A DNA stretch of 64,000 nt. It comes from an uncultured Christensenellaceae bacterium. Lineage in GTDB: Bacteria; Bacillota; Clostridia; Christensenellales; Pumilibacteraceae. The position numbers and the translations under genes were made by a program. The stretch spans positions 496,001-560,000 of the forward strand of contig CAJULQ010000001.1 in the NCBI GenBank assembly GCA_910587595.1. Direction: 5' to 3'. The notes below the pieces were generated by a model. The model saw only the letters and a list, made by a program, of their open reading frames with translations. It was not told where the DNA came from and made no database searches. Of the stretch, positions 1-9,882 are shown one piece after another. The stretch's first letter is position 1; the number at the start of each line of letters is the position of its first letter.

Positions 1-2731
1 ACGTAAAGTTTTGCGTGCGGCCGCTTTCGAACAACAGCGTAAAGCCGTATGCCTTGCCGCCCGTCAGCGTGCAAACGTAAGACGGCGAAAGCGTGAGAAC
101 GCCCTCTTGCACGGTGTAATCGTTTGCCGTCAAATACGTTTTGTCCGTTTGGTTGCGCAAAATAAACGGCTCGTCGCCCACTTGTTCGCACACCGTTTCG
201 CCCGCGCCGTATACCGACGAAAGGCGGATATCGTTAAAAGCAAACGCACCGTTAAACACGTTTAGCCCCACGCGCCCGCGCTCGTATAAGCCATGGCTTG
301 CCACAATGACCGTTTGCCCGTTCACCGCCACGGTGATCTCGCCGTTCAGCACCGTGAGCGCATACGTCACGGGCGCGCCGCGGCGAAGCGCCAACGGATA
401 GGCGGCAATGGATTCGCCGCCGTTCATCCACAGTTTGACTTGTTGCGCATTGTAATCGTAGTTAGCGCAATAAAACGTGCGGAAATCCTCGCCGGCGGCA
501 AACACGATGCCGAACGCCACCGCGTTGTCCTCGCGCGCCGTTACGGTGGCCGTCAGCGAAAAATTCGCATATGTTTCGGCCGTGTAAATAAAGCCGTCGC
601 CGCTTGCCTTGCCCACGATCCCGTTGTCGCGCGTCCACTTGCCCGCATACGACGTTACGAACGCAAGGTCGGAGTTTGCCGTGCCCGAAAGCACTTGCAC
701 GTTTACCGTTTTGACGTGTTGCCCGTACGCAAACGTTACCGTAGCGTTTCCCGTGGCGACCGCCGCGATCGCAAAACTGCCGTCTTGGCGTTGCGCCACC
801 GTTACGGCGTTTCCCTCTGCCTCGGCCGTTACCTCGCTTGCCCGAAAGTTTGGATCGGGCGAGCCAACGAGCACGGTGCGCGTTTGCCCCGCATACAACG
901 TTTCGTCGGCGGCGCTCACGTAAAAGCCGTCAAACGCATTTTGCGCCGCGTCGTTGTTCCAAATGCCGCCGAGCGCATACACCGTTACGTCCGCCGTCAC
1001 GTTGCCGTCGGCGGTCAGCGACATGCCGTTGCTGTATAGCGAGGGGAAAATCGCCACGTTGGCGCTCGCCTCGCCGCGGCCGCCCGCTATAAACAGATTG
1101 CCCCAATCCAGCCACGCGCGAATGCGCACCTTGCCCTCACCGTCCGCCGCCAACGGCATGCGATACGGCACGGCGTAGCGCGACGTGTTTTGGGCGGCCA
1201 GCGAGGACGCGCTGCGGTCTACGGTGAGCGTTTGCGTTTTTATGTCGTACACGATGTCGGTGCGTTCGTAGTCGGACGTCGCCAACGACAGCGTTATGTT
1301 TCGGGCGGCGGCGTTGTCCGTATACAGTGTTACGTCCGCTTCGGCGAGCGAGGCATTCACGCCTTGCAGCGCGTTGGTTTCGCCAAGCGTTACCGCTTGC
1401 CCCGCATACAGCGGTTGCGCGCCCCGCAAGCTCTCATACCCTTGCACGGGCGTTTTGGCAAGCACCGTGCGGCCGTTTATATTTTGCAACGTCAATTCGA
1501 ACGTAAGCGTCATGCCGCCGTTCCAATTTTCGCGCAAACCCCCGCCGTGCGTTTGGGCGTATTCGCTCACCGTGTTCCAACCGGCCGCCCAACTCACGCC
1601 GTAGCGCTTGCCGTCGGGCGCGCCCGTAAACGTTTGCACGGCGTAACTGTCTATGCCAAAGGAAAGCGGTTGCAACGTTTGCCCCTCGCCGCGCACGAAC
1701 AGGCCGTTTTGGTCGCGCGTGCCCAAAATATAATATTCGTTGTCGTACGCGTAGTCCGCCGCCGTGGTGCCGTTATACAAATGCGACTGCATTTCGTTTT
1801 TGGGCGAAAGCAACAGCACCCACGTTTGCTCGCCCGTGTCGCCGTTCGGCGTATCGAGCGCAAACAGATCGGGACATTCGCCCCACAGCCCCGTGCTGCC
1901 CACGTATCGCCATTCGAGCAGATCGGACGACGCGAACTGCAACACTTCGCCGCCGCCCACCACCATCATCCACTCGCCCAGCACATCGTCCCAAAACACT
2001 TTGGGATCGCGGAAATCGGCGGGGTACTGCGTTTCGCGCCCCTCGTAGTCTACGGGTATGATCTCGCGGAACGTTTCGTGCGCGAAAAAGTTGCCGTCGA
2101 CCGAATACGCAATGGTTTGGCGTTGGTCGGTGTTCAACGTTTCGTCCAACTTGTTTACGTCCCACCACCGTTCTTCGGCGCTTTTGGGTTGGGTGAATAT
2201 CGCGTAAAATCCCGCGCCGCGGTAGGCGCGTTGCGCGTCGGCCTCGGACACATACACCACGCTGCCCGAAAAAATGGTGCCCGTGGGCGTGTGTTCGGCG
2301 CCGCCCTCCAAATGCGGGTTGTTGCCGTTTATGCTCTTCACTTCCACCAAATTGCCGTTATTCCAAACAGCGTCGGCTTTATATAGATCGTTGCCGGCAA
2401 ACAGCGGATAGATCGCAATGTCCTTTTCTTCCCAATGCACCAGATCGCGGCTCACCGCGTGCCCCCAATGCATATCGCCCCACACGTTGCCGTTGGGGTA
2501 ATGCTGGTAATACATGTGGTATTCGCCCTTGTCGGGATCGTACACCAACCCGTTGGGGTCGTTGTTCCAACCCGCGGCGGGCGTGAAACTCAGTTGCGGG
2601 CGGTACTGCTCTATGCGCTGTGCCGTAGCGGGCGTGTTCTCGGCCGCCGCCGCAACCGTAACGGCCGTGGCCGTTACGACCGCGAGCGCAAGCGTTATTA
2701 GTAATACCGTTATTCGTTTTACCGATCTCAT
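1..2731 (-). CDS. Secreted multidomain GH32 fructan hydrolase (partial, C-terminus off the left edge)
   Basis: The frame is open on the minus strand from an ATG at 2731 (GGAGG nine bases upstream) to base 1, about 910 codons, so the 3' end is missing. Translation begins with a signal peptide (MRSVKRITVLL, then an Ala/Val-rich core). GH32 hallmarks follow: WNNDPNGLVYDP near residue 55 (nucleophile Asp), FRDPKVFWDD near 245 (transition-state Asp) and ECPDLF near 285 (acid/base Glu). These are the three catalytic sites of levanases, inulinases and invertases. After the propeller come several hundred residues that look like beta-sandwich and Ig-like modules. I infer an extracellular endo- or exo-fructanase feeding the importer at 9.9-13.1 kb. 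It is divergent from the LacI gene at 2837. Levan versus inulin specificity cannot be read from sequence. Confidence 0.88.
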   Translation of the reverse strand, partial: MRSVKRITVLLITLALAVVTATAVTVAAAAENTPATAQRIEQYRPQLSFTPAAGWNNDPNGLVYDPDKGEYHMYYQHYPNGNVWGDMHWGHAVSRDLVHWEEKDIAIYPLFAGNDLYKADAVWNNGNLVEVKSINGNNPHLEGGAEHTPTGTIFSGSVVYVSEADAQRAYRGAGFYAIFTQPKSAEERWWDVNKLDETLNTDQRQTIAYSVDGNFFAHETFREIIPVDYEGRETQYPADFRDPKVFWDDVLGEWMMVVGGGEVLQFASSDLLEWRYVGSTGLWGECPDLFALDTPNGDTGEQTWVLLLSPKNEMQSHLYNGTTAADYAYDNEYYILGTRDQNGLFVRGEGQTLQPLSFGIDSYAVQTFTGAPDGKRYGVSWAAGWNTVSEYAQTHGGGLRENWNGGMTLTFELTLQNINGRTVLAKTPVQGYESLRGAQPLYAGQAVTLGETNALQGVNASLAEADVTLYTDNAAARNITLSLATSDYERTDIVYDIKTQTLTVDRSASSLAAQNTSRYAVPYRMPLAADGEGKVRIRAWLDWGNLFIAGGRGEASANVAIFPSLYSNGMSLTADGNVTADVTVYALGGIWNNDAAQNAFDGFYVSAADETLYAGQTRTVLVGSPDPNFRASEVTAEAEGNAVTVAQRQDGSFAIAAVATGNATVTFAYGQHVKTVNVQVLSGTANSDLAFVTSYAGKWTRDNGIVGKASGDGFIYTAETYANFSLTATVTAREDNAVAFGIVFAAGEDFRTFYCANYDYNAQQVKLWMNGGESIAAYPLALRRGAPVTYALTVLNGEITVAVNGQTVIVASHGLYERGRVGLNVFNGAFAFNDIRLSSVYGAGETVCEQVGDEPFILRNQTDKTYLTANDYTVQEGVLTLSPSYVCTLTGGKAYGFTLLFESGRTQNFT

Positions 2732-2753
2732 GCGAATATCCTCCGTCAGAAAA

Positions 2754-2782
2754 TAGACATTTTTTTTGCGGTGTGCTATACT
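2754..2782 (+). promoter_or_regulatory. Sigma70-type promoter of the LacI regulator
   Basis: A -35 box TAGACA (2754-2759) and a -10 box TATACT (2777-2782) are separated by 17 bp, and the -10 is preceded by TG at a near-extended position. It points to the LacI gene starting at 2837. Just downstream, the inverted repeat ACCGT-N6-ACGGT (about 2801-2816) lies between this promoter and the start codon and could be an operator shared with the divergent GH32 gene. Confidence 0.6.
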
Positions 2783-2836
2783 GAAAGCACCGACCGTTTA
2801 CAGACGGTATACCACCGACGCAAAAGGGATTGTTTT

Positions 2837-3808
2837 ATGGCAAGTATCAAAGACGTGGCGCGTATTGCGGGCGTAACGCCCACCACCGTATCGCGCGTTC
2901 TCAATAACCGCGGCTATATCAGCGAGGCCACGCGGCAACAAGTATACGGCGCTATGCAGCAACTCAACTACCAACCCAACCGCATTGCCCGTTCGCTGCA
3001 AAGCAGCCGCTCGGACATCGTGGCCATTTTGGTGCCCGATTCGGGTTCCATGTTTTACGGCGGACTGATCAGCCAAGTGGAGCGCCAATGCCGCAAACGC
3101 GACAAGCGGCTTTTGTTGTGCAACAGTTTCACCGATCCCCACCTCGAACGCGAATATATCCGCATTCTCAACGGCCAAGGCGTAGACGGGCTGATCGTTT
3201 GTTCGCACACGCTGGATATAGAGCATTACGAGCGCGTGCCCTTTAAGCTCGTTACCTTCGACCGCATTTTGCCCGACGTGCCCATGGTGGCCTCCGACAA
3301 TTTCGCGGGCGGGCAAATGGCGGCCAAACGTCTGATCGATAAAGGTTGCACCAAACTGTTGCATATCTCCGGCCCCATGACCAACGCGCGGTTGGCCGGC
3401 CACGACCGCTACCGCGGTTTTGCCGACTACTGCAACGCGCACGGCGTGAAATACGAACTGTTTCAAACGGACGACAAGTTCGACTACGCCTATTACCAAT
3501 CGTTTGTGGCCGACCGCTTGCAAGGCAAGTTGCCGCAGTTCGACGGCGCGTTTTGCTCCAACGACATGTTGGCCTACGCCCTTTACCGTTACGCCGTATC
3601 GTGCGGTTGCCGCGTGCCCCAAGATCTCAAGATCGTGGGATTCGACAACTCGCAGTTCGTTCGTATCCTCGCCGACCCCAAGATCACGGTAATCGCGCAA
3701 GACGAGGCGGCTTTGGCCGAGGCGCTCGTGCAAAACGTGTTGGATCCACAAAACGCCCCGCCCATAACAACCGTACCCGTGCGCCTTATAGAAGGCACCA
3801 CCGCATAA
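2837..3808 (+). CDS. LacI-family transcriptional regulator of the fructan locus
   Basis: A 323-residue protein. The N-terminus MASIKDVARIAGVTPTTVSR is a canonical LacI helix-turn-helix followed by the hinge helix (RSLQSSRSD, about residues 50-60). The rest is a periplasmic-binding-protein-like effector domain of normal family length. ATG 2837 is chosen over an upstream in-frame start because it begins the HTH and has AAAAGGG upstream. It lies between two fructan-degrading genes, so I infer it senses a sucrose/fructo-oligosaccharide signal and represses them. The effector is not readable from sequence. A perfect intrinsic terminator follows at once. Confidence 0.92.
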   Translation: MASIKDVARIAGVTPTTVSRVLNNRGYISEATRQQVYGAMQQLNYQPNRIARSLQSSRSDIVAILVPDSGSMFYGGLISQVERQCRKRDKRLLLCNSFTDPHLEREYIRILNGQGVDGLIVCSHTLDIEHYERVPFKLVTFDRILPDVPMVASDNFAGGQMAAKRLIDKGCTKLLHISGPMTNARLAGHDRYRGFADYCNAHGVKYELFQTDDKFDYAYYQSFVADRLQGKLPQFDGAFCSNDMLAYALYRYAVSCGCRVPQDLKIVGFDNSQFVRILADPKITVIAQDEAALAEALVQNVLDPQNAPPITTVPVRLIEGTTA

Positions 3809-3834
3809 AGGTTGCCCTTTACCGTGCGTTTGTC

Positions 3835-3859
3835 GCCGCCCGCAACGGGCGGCTTTTTT
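3835..3859 (+). terminator. Intrinsic terminator after the LacI gene
   Basis: GCCGCCCG-CAA-CGGGCGGC forms an 8-bp perfect stem with a 3-nt loop (3835-3853), followed by six T (3854-3859). It serves the plus-strand LacI gene and abuts the stop codon of the convergent lipoprotein gene. Confidence 0.88.
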
Positions 3860-6800
3860 CATGCCGACGCCCACAGCATAAGCATGAACCCGTTCAGTTC
3901 GCCCTCGAAATGCACGGCGTATTGCTCGCCCGCCTTAAGCGTTACCGATCTTTGCGCGGCGTTGCGCCCGAAAAAGCCCTCTTCCGAAAAAGCGCCGTCG
4001 GCAAAACGGTACCACCGCCCGTTGCCGCGCGTGCCCGCCACGTTGCCCACCGTAACGGCGTACGTGCCGTCCGCGGGTGCGGTGAACACCAACGCCACGC
4101 CTGACGTTGCCGTAACGCGCAAGCCGCCGCAGGCGCCCGCGGTCACCTCGGTGCCGTTCCCCGCAAAGCAATCGCTCGCCTCTATGAAAGGCACTTGCAC
4201 CATATCGGTCAGCTTGCCGGCGCCGAAATCGATGTTCGCGTTGTACACCGTCCAATCGCCGTTTGCAAGCAACACGCCGTTACCTAAGGGCGTTAACGCA
4301 TCGTTGCACCCCACTTGCAACGCAAGCGTTGCGGCAGCCACCGCGTCGCCCGCGTTGCGGAGAATAACGGCAAACTGTTCGCCCGCCTGTAGCGTGACCG
4401 TCCAACGCACCGAGATCTTGCCGTCCGTAAAGCTATGCCAATTGTTGTTTTGATACAGCTCGGTGTTTCCGTCGCGCCGCAACACGGCCACGGTGAGCGC
4501 CGCCTCTTGGGTCACGCCGTCGAGATAGGCGGCTTGCAACGCAAACGTATAGCTGTGCGCCTCGCCCGTATAGTTGTAATATCCCACGGCCGCGGCGCCG
4601 CCGTACAGCACGACGGAGCCGTCCGCTTTGCGTATATAGCGATTGTCGTTTCCGTAGCGGTCGCTATCGAACGGCAACGCTTGCAACCAAGTGCCCGCGA
4701 ACGTATCCCAATTTTCGATCTCGGCCGCGCCGTACACCCAGCCGTTGCCGCCTTGCTCGCCGCCGAAATCTTTGTATAGATCGGCCGCAAGCAAGCGAAC
4801 GTTTTGCATGGCGTTTTTCAGCGTTTCCGCCGCCGCGGTCAGCCGTTCGCTGGTGGCATTTTGATCTTTAGCCACCGTTTTTGCCGCCGCCAACGCCTCG
4901 GCAAACGTCGCGGCGTCGCCCAACAGTTCTTTGCCCTCCCATTTCTCGGCCGCCGAGATCTGCGCGTCTAACTCGGCGCGCGCCGCCGAAGTATCCAACC
5001 GCAAGCCGTTAATCGCCGCGCGGAGCGCCGCCACGGTTTGCGAAATCTCGGTATACGTTTTGCGCGACGCAGCCATTTCTTCTAAGAACTTGCGTGCGTT
5101 TTCTATTTCCGTTTGTAGCAGCGCAAAACTTTCTTTGGTGTAGCGGTCGTCCTCGTTGGTGATGCTTTGCGCATACGAAAGCGTTTGCGCAAGCGCCGTA
5201 TCGTCGATCTCTATATCGGCGGACGCGCGCACTTGCATGTCGAGCGTACAGCCCGCGCCCTTGTTTTCGAAGAACAGCACCGCCAAGCTGTCGCCGCTCG
5301 ACAGCAAATAGGCTTTGTTCGGCAACGCGCACACGCCGTCTATACTGTAAAACGCCACAAATTCGCTCGTGCCGTCGGCGCGCAATATCCATAGACGCAC
5401 GTCGGCGTTATGCCCCGTAACGGAGCCGCTCACGCTCACCGCCAACGTTTGGGGTGTATCGTTGCGCCAAGCCGCCGCCACGCCGCCGTAGATCACGCCG
5501 TTGCCATCCATGCCGCTGCCTTCAACGCCCCAACCGAAGTCCGTTTTTTGCAACGCTTGCACGTCGGTAGGCCGTTCGCCGCCCTCCCACGTATAACCTA
5601 TGTGCAAATACCGCCAGCCGTAGTCGCCGTTGCGGTCGGTGTTGTAATCGGCGGCAAAGTCGGCAATGAGCGGCGCGCTCGGATCGAAAGGCACGTGGGT
5701 GTTGCCTTTGCCGATGCGCAAATGGTAGTTACCGTCGTTCTCGCCCATATCTCTGCCCGCGGCGCGCACGGCAAGCACGATGCCGTCGCCCGCTTTCACC
5801 TCCATGCTCGTGAGCGCGATATCGGCGCGGCTGTCTTCCTCGTGCAAAAATTTATCGTACAGCAACGTGCGATTTCTCAGCACTTGCACTTGCGCATATC
5901 CGCTGTTGCGCGTGTAGTCGGCCGTAAAATCGATATAGCCGTCGCTCGGCGCGATCCACACCACCGCGGTCACGTAGCCGCCGCCTTGTTTCATGTAGTC
6001 GGCTTTTATTTCCAGCGCGTCGTTTGCCTCCGGCGCCTTGTGCTTGTATTCCCACACAAAACCGTTGGTGTTATACTCGGTCATGGCAAACAGCTCGTCG
6101 CTCGCTTTGCCGTAGGCATACACAAACCCGTTTTGCCCTTGTTCGCCGAATACGTCGCCGTTCATTTCGGCCGACATCTCGCGCCCGTCGGACACTTGCA
6201 CGGACGCAAACGAGAGCGGCGTTTCGTGCGCCACATGGCACGGTTTGGCCACGGGCGCGGCATACGTGCCCAAGCCTGCGGCAAACGTGTCGGTAGCGCC
6301 CGCGCGAATTTGCAGCACCGTGCGATGCGCGCCCGCTTGCGCCGCAAATTCGTTGTATAGTAGCGCCGCTTGCAACGACTGCCCCGCGTTCAAGCGAACC
6401 GCGCCGCGCAACGTTACCAAGCGCGCGCCTTCGGTCACGGCCGCCCTTGCGTTATTGGTTTCCAACATGGGTCGGCCGCTTATCTCGCCGTCGTAATACA
6501 TGGTGGCGATATACTCGTATACCCCGCTCTCGCCCGCCGTAAAAGCGGACGTGCCGCTGTTTTCATATTCGGCGCGCAAGTCGTTCGAAAAGGGCTTTTT
6601 GTCCGTTTCCACCGCCGCGTTCACCCACACGTCGGTCGGCGCGTCGGCCGAGATCTCCCACGTGAGCGTGTCGCCCGCCGCCGCATACGCGGTGCCGCTT
6701 GTTTGCAAAATACGTTCGGCCTCCGCCGCATGCTCGCGCACCGTTTTGCCGTTTGCTTTCACCGTAACGCGCACGGCGCTGTCGGCGTATACCGCCGCCG

Positions 6801-8499
6801 TGTAGCGCAAAAAGTTTTCTTGCGTTGCCGTATACGTAACGGCGGCGGGCGCGTCGGGCGACACGCGCACTTTGTTCGCATGCCCCTTTTTGGCTTGCCC
6901 GTTCTCCGAAACGGTGAGTTGCCCGTACCCGCTCGACAGCGTGTCGGCATAGTCGGACGGCGTGTACAGGTGCAGATCGCGCACGGAAGCGGTGCCGTTT
7001 TTGGCGTACACCGCCAATTTCTTGTTGCCCAAATTGCGAATGCGCGATGAAAACGCCACCGCGTTGTTCACATACATAGTGACCGCCGAACCTTCCGCCA
7101 AAAGCGTTACGTCGTATTCCTCGCCCGCCGTAAGCCGTATGTTTTTGGCCGCCAACTCTTGCTGTCCGCTCATAGAGGCGCGGATCTTGTCGGCCGACGG
7201 CACAAACGCCACTTCCATAATGTTGGCCACGTTGGAGCTAACGCCGAGCGCAAACCCGCACTCTGTGACGTCGGCGTCGAACGTAACGGTGGCGTGCAAT
7301 AAATACGAAGAATATTCGGGGCTGACGGTGTGATAGGTTTTGCTCTCCTCGATCATATCGAAACCGTTATACACCGTGAGCGCGTCGTCGAGCTTGCGCT
7401 CCACCGAATAATAATTGCGCACCGAGGGCGGCAACGCAACGCTCAGCGAGCCGTCGGGGTTTTGCAACAGTTGGTGCACTTGCAAATTGCCGCCCCACAC
7501 GTACTGCCAACCGATATTGGAATTTTTTTGGCGTATCCAACCCGCCAAATAGGTGTTCGCGCCGTCTTGCACGGTTTTGGCGGCATAAAAGACATGGCTG
7601 TCGAGCGACGCGTCCGACAAGCGAGTAAACGGACCGAACATGCTGTCGGCCATGGCGTAATACACCTTGCCTTGCGTGCCGACGCCCGCCTCGGCGGCAT
7701 GTGCGCCGTCGGCGCCGCCGTTGCTCACGTCTTGCACGGAATAGGTAAGATACCATTTGTCGCCCATGCGGAACAGATCGCTGCATTCGAGCACGTTGGC
7801 GCCCAACCGCGCATCTTCGTATACAACGCCTTTATACTCGGTTTTCGTCAGATCGAGCGAAACGGTGAACATGGCGATCACGGGCACGCCGCCCCGCCGC
7901 GCCGAAACAAGCAACACAAAGCATTCGTTTTCGCTGTCGTAGATCGCTTCGGGGTCGCGGAAATCCCACCCCTCGAGGTCGCTGCCCGCGGCGGTCAGCA
8001 TAAATCCGTCTATCTTTCGAAAGGCGTCTATCGACCCGACCGACTTAGCCGCCATGACGGCCTCGGGCGTGTCCTTTTTGAAACCCGTGTAAAAGAAGTA
8101 AAAGTCGTTGCCCGCTTGCACCACGCTGCCCGTGCCGATCATGCTGTCTTGCGCGTTGGACGCGCCGGGCGAGAGCACCTCGCCTTTGTCCTCGTAGTGC
8201 ACGAAGTCGGCGGTGTCCACGCGATACACGGGGTGATTGCTCGTCTCGGCCAAATAGAAAAAGCTGTATATGCCGTCGTGATAATAGGGCATCACGTCGC
8301 CTATATTGACGTCGCCGTTTTTGAACCGCGTTTGGTAACGCGCCGCGCTTTCGAGATTGGCCGACGTTTCGCCCGAAAGATCGGGATCGCCGTAATCGAG
8401 AAAATCGGGCGTTTTCGTTTTGTGCGAGCATGCCGCGCAGATCGCGCACAGCACCAGCGCCCCCATAAGCGCCGCCAACCATTTTCTACCCTTATGCAT
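3859..8499 (-). CDS. Giant GH32-like lipoprotein with FIVAR-type C-terminal modules
   Basis: 1,546 residues from ATG 8499 (GGGGGAA upstream; the longer frame to 8559 has no signal). The N-terminus MHKGRKWLAALMGALVLCAI runs into the lipobox AICAAC, predicting a surface lipoprotein. The catalytic-looking module has a divergent first motif, NIGDVMPYYHDGIYSFFYL near residue 65, where typical GH32 has WMNDPNG. It also has WDFRDPEAIYD and NVLECSDLF, so the three acidic positions of GH32 seem conserved. After about residue 530 come repeated beta-sandwich-like modules, then two helical segments rich in Ala and Glu that resemble FIVAR domains, then a final beta module. It is the last gene of the fructan operon, four bases after the cytoplasmic GH32 stop. 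I infer cell-surface fructan binding or cleavage. It could also be a fructotransferase. Confidence 0.82.
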   Translation of the reverse strand: MHKGRKWLAALMGALVLCAICAACSHKTKTPDFLDYGDPDLSGETSANLESAARYQTRFKNGDVNIGDVMPYYHDGIYSFFYLAETSNHPVYRVDTADFVHYEDKGEVLSPGASNAQDSMIGTGSVVQAGNDFYFFYTGFKKDTPEAVMAAKSVGSIDAFRKIDGFMLTAAGSDLEGWDFRDPEAIYDSENECFVLLVSARRGGVPVIAMFTVSLDLTKTEYKGVVYEDARLGANVLECSDLFRMGDKWYLTYSVQDVSNGGADGAHAAEAGVGTQGKVYYAMADSMFGPFTRLSDASLDSHVFYAAKTVQDGANTYLAGWIRQKNSNIGWQYVWGGNLQVHQLLQNPDGSLSVALPPSVRNYYSVERKLDDALTVYNGFDMIEESKTYHTVSPEYSSYLLHATVTFDADVTECGFALGVSSNVANIMEVAFVPSADKIRASMSGQQELAAKNIRLTAGEEYDVTLLAEGSAVTMYVNNAVAFSSRIRNLGNKKLAVYAKNGTASVRDLHLYTPSDYADTLSSGYGQLTVSENGQAKKGHANKVRVSPDAPAAVTYTATQENFLRYTAAVYADSAVRVTVKANGKTVREHAAEAERILQTSGTAYAAAGDTLTWEISADAPTDVWVNAAVETDKKPFSNDLRAEYENSGTSAFTAGESGVYEYIATMYYDGEISGRPMLETNNARAAVTEGARLVTLRGAVRLNAGQSLQAALLYNEFAAQAGAHRTVLQIRAGATDTFAAGLGTYAAPVAKPCHVAHETPLSFASVQVSDGREMSAEMNGDVFGEQGQNGFVYAYGKASDELFAMTEYNTNGFVWEYKHKAPEANDALEIKADYMKQGGGYVTAVVWIAPSDGYIDFTADYTRNSGYAQVQVLRNRTLLYDKFLHEEDSRADIALTSMEVKAGDGIVLAVRAAGRDMGENDGNYHLRIGKGNTHVPFDPSAPLIADFAADYNTDRNGDYGWRYLHIGYTWEGGERPTDVQALQKTDFGWGVEGSGMDGNGVIYGGVAAAWRNDTPQTLAVSVSGSVTGHNADVRLWILRADGTSEFVAFYSIDGVCALPNKAYLLSSGDSLAVLFFENKGAGCTLDMQVRASADIEIDDTALAQTLSYAQSITNEDDRYTKESFALLQTEIENARKFLEEMAASRKTYTEISQTVAALRAAINGLRLDTSAARAELDAQISAAEKWEGKELLGDAATFAEALAAAKTVAKDQNATSERLTAAAETLKNAMQNVRLLAADLYKDFGGEQGGNGWVYGAAEIENWDTFAGTWLQALPFDSDRYGNDNRYIRKADGSVVLYGGAAAVGYYNYTGEAHSYTFALQAAYLDGVTQEAALTVAVLRRDGNTELYQNNNWHSFTDGKISVRWTVTLQAGEQFAVILRNAGDAVAAATLALQVGCNDALTPLGNGVLLANGDWTVYNANIDFGAGKLTDMVQVPFIEASDCFAGNGTEVTAGACGGLRVTATSGVALVFTAPADGTYAVTVGNVAGTRGNGRWYRFADGAFSEEGFFGRNAAQRSVTLKAGEQYAVHFEGELNGFMLMLWASA

Positions 8500-8503
8500 T
8501 TTG

Positions 8504-9835
8504 TTATTCCCCCACGATCTCCGCCGCGCGCATGGTGTGCGCGCACACGTCAAACACATTGCCTTCTTTTACCGATAAAAGCTTTTCGGGCTTTTCGCTG
8601 CGGTACATGCGCACGCTGAGCACCGCCGTGCCGTCTATGAAAAACTCGGTGGCCGAGCCGTCTATAAACACGTCGAAACGGTGTTTGTCGCCGCCGATAT
8701 ACACGCGCTCTTCCGTTTCCACCGCGTTGCGAAAGCGCGTTTTGCGGCCTATGATGATCTCGTCGTCGCGCACGCGCAGCGTCAAATATTCGCGCTCGCC
8801 CTCGGTGATGCGCACGCGGCAATTGCCCTCGGTGCAAAAGGTAAGGCGGGCGTGCACGGCGTCCGACGCCACCTCGCCGCCAACAACGGGCAACTCGTTT
8901 TCGCGCAAGTATCCGAATGCGTCCGCAGGCGCAAAATGCAAGCAGTAGCGCTCGTCTATACGCACTTTGCGCGGCAACGCCAAACAGCCGCTATACGTGC
9001 CGTCGGGCGAGGCGCCCCGCTCCAAATTTTCTTGCATCCACCCGTACAGCACCGTGCCGCCCTCTCCGCACGCCGAAAGGTTGGTGGCGTAAAAACACTG
9101 CAGCGACCAATCCACCACGCCGCGGTTGCGCTCCCACAGCCTTGTGCCGTCGAAATCGCCCGCCACGTATTTCACTTTGCGGTCGGTTATGGTGGAATAA
9201 ATGAGCGCCGCTTTGCCGTTCTCTATAAGCATGTTGGGGCACTCTATGATATGGTCTTTTTCGGTGACCAAAACGTTCACGTACTCCCACTTCGTGCACT
9301 CTTTGTTTTGCGCGCGGTAAAGGATCACGCCGTGCTCGGACGTTCCGTCCCGCCAACAAATGCCGCTCAGCAACAAATACGATATGTCGTTGTACGTGAA
9401 AATAAACGGGTCGCGCCACTCGTGCACGGCAAAGGGCTGGCTGTTTTCGTTCAGGTCGCAATCATACAGTCTTTCCACCGTGGCGAAATCGGCGCTCGCG
9501 CGGGCGAACCGTTGGCGCGCGTGCTGTTGAATGGCCCACGGCTCAAACCCTATCGACGTATACGCCATCAAAAATCCGTCGCCTTGCGGCACGGCGCAAC
9601 CCGAAAAGCAATACTGTTCTCCTTTGTGCGTTTCGGGCGCAAGCACGATGCCCTTGCGTTTCCAATTCACAAGGTCGGTGCCGGTAGCGTACGCCCAACA
9701 GATATTGCCCCACTCGCTCCCCGCGGGGTTGTATTGATAAAACAGATGATACACGCCGTTGCGGTATATCGTGCCGTTGGGGTCGTTCATCCAATTTTTA
9801 ACGGGCGCGAAATGATAAACGGGTCTGTTCAGCAT
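8504..9835 (-). CDS. Cytoplasmic GH32 fructosidase (sucrose-6-phosphate hydrolase/fructan beta-fructosidase type)
   Basis: 443 residues from ATG 9835, preceded by AAGGAGAG. Without a signal peptide it should act in the cytoplasm. The family sites are clear: NWMNDPNG (residues 14-21, nucleophile Asp18), EWRDPF (139-144) and IIECPN (196-201, acid/base Glu198). The family hydrolyses terminal beta-fructosides in sucrose or fructo-oligosaccharides. Its place directly after an ABC importer lacking any phosphotransferase gene suggests free, not phosphorylated, oligosaccharide as substrate. A longer upstream frame to 10186 is only antisense to the permease gene. Length fits single-module GH32 enzymes. 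Confidence 0.93.
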   Translation of the reverse strand: MLNRPVYHFAPVKNWMNDPNGTIYRNGVYHLFYQYNPAGSEWGNICWAYATGTDLVNWKRKGIVLAPETHKGEQYCFSGCAVPQGDGFLMAYTSIGFEPWAIQQHARQRFARASADFATVERLYDCDLNENSQPFAVHEWRDPFIFTYNDISYLLLSGICWRDGTSEHGVILYRAQNKECTKWEYVNVLVTEKDHIIECPNMLIENGKAALIYSTITDRKVKYVAGDFDGTRLWERNRGVVDWSLQCFYATNLSACGEGGTVLYGWMQENLERGASPDGTYSGCLALPRKVRIDERYCLHFAPADAFGYLRENELPVVGGEVASDAVHARLTFCTEGNCRVRITEGEREYLTLRVRDDEIIIGRKTRFRNAVETEERVYIGGDKHRFDVFIDGSATEFFIDGTAVLSVRMYRSEKPEKLLSVKEGNVFDVCAHTMRAAEIVGE

Positions 9836-9882
9836 GTTTTTCTCTCTCCTTTTTTGCGTGCTTTCCCCTCTTCGCAAGACGC

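Noticed and set aside
1190..2386. A 398-codon open frame on the plus strand, and several others of 100-400 codons antisense to the GH32, permease and tail genes
   Set aside because: They are rich in Arg/His/Val, lack ribosome sites and families, and lie antisense to clear genes with conserved motifs.
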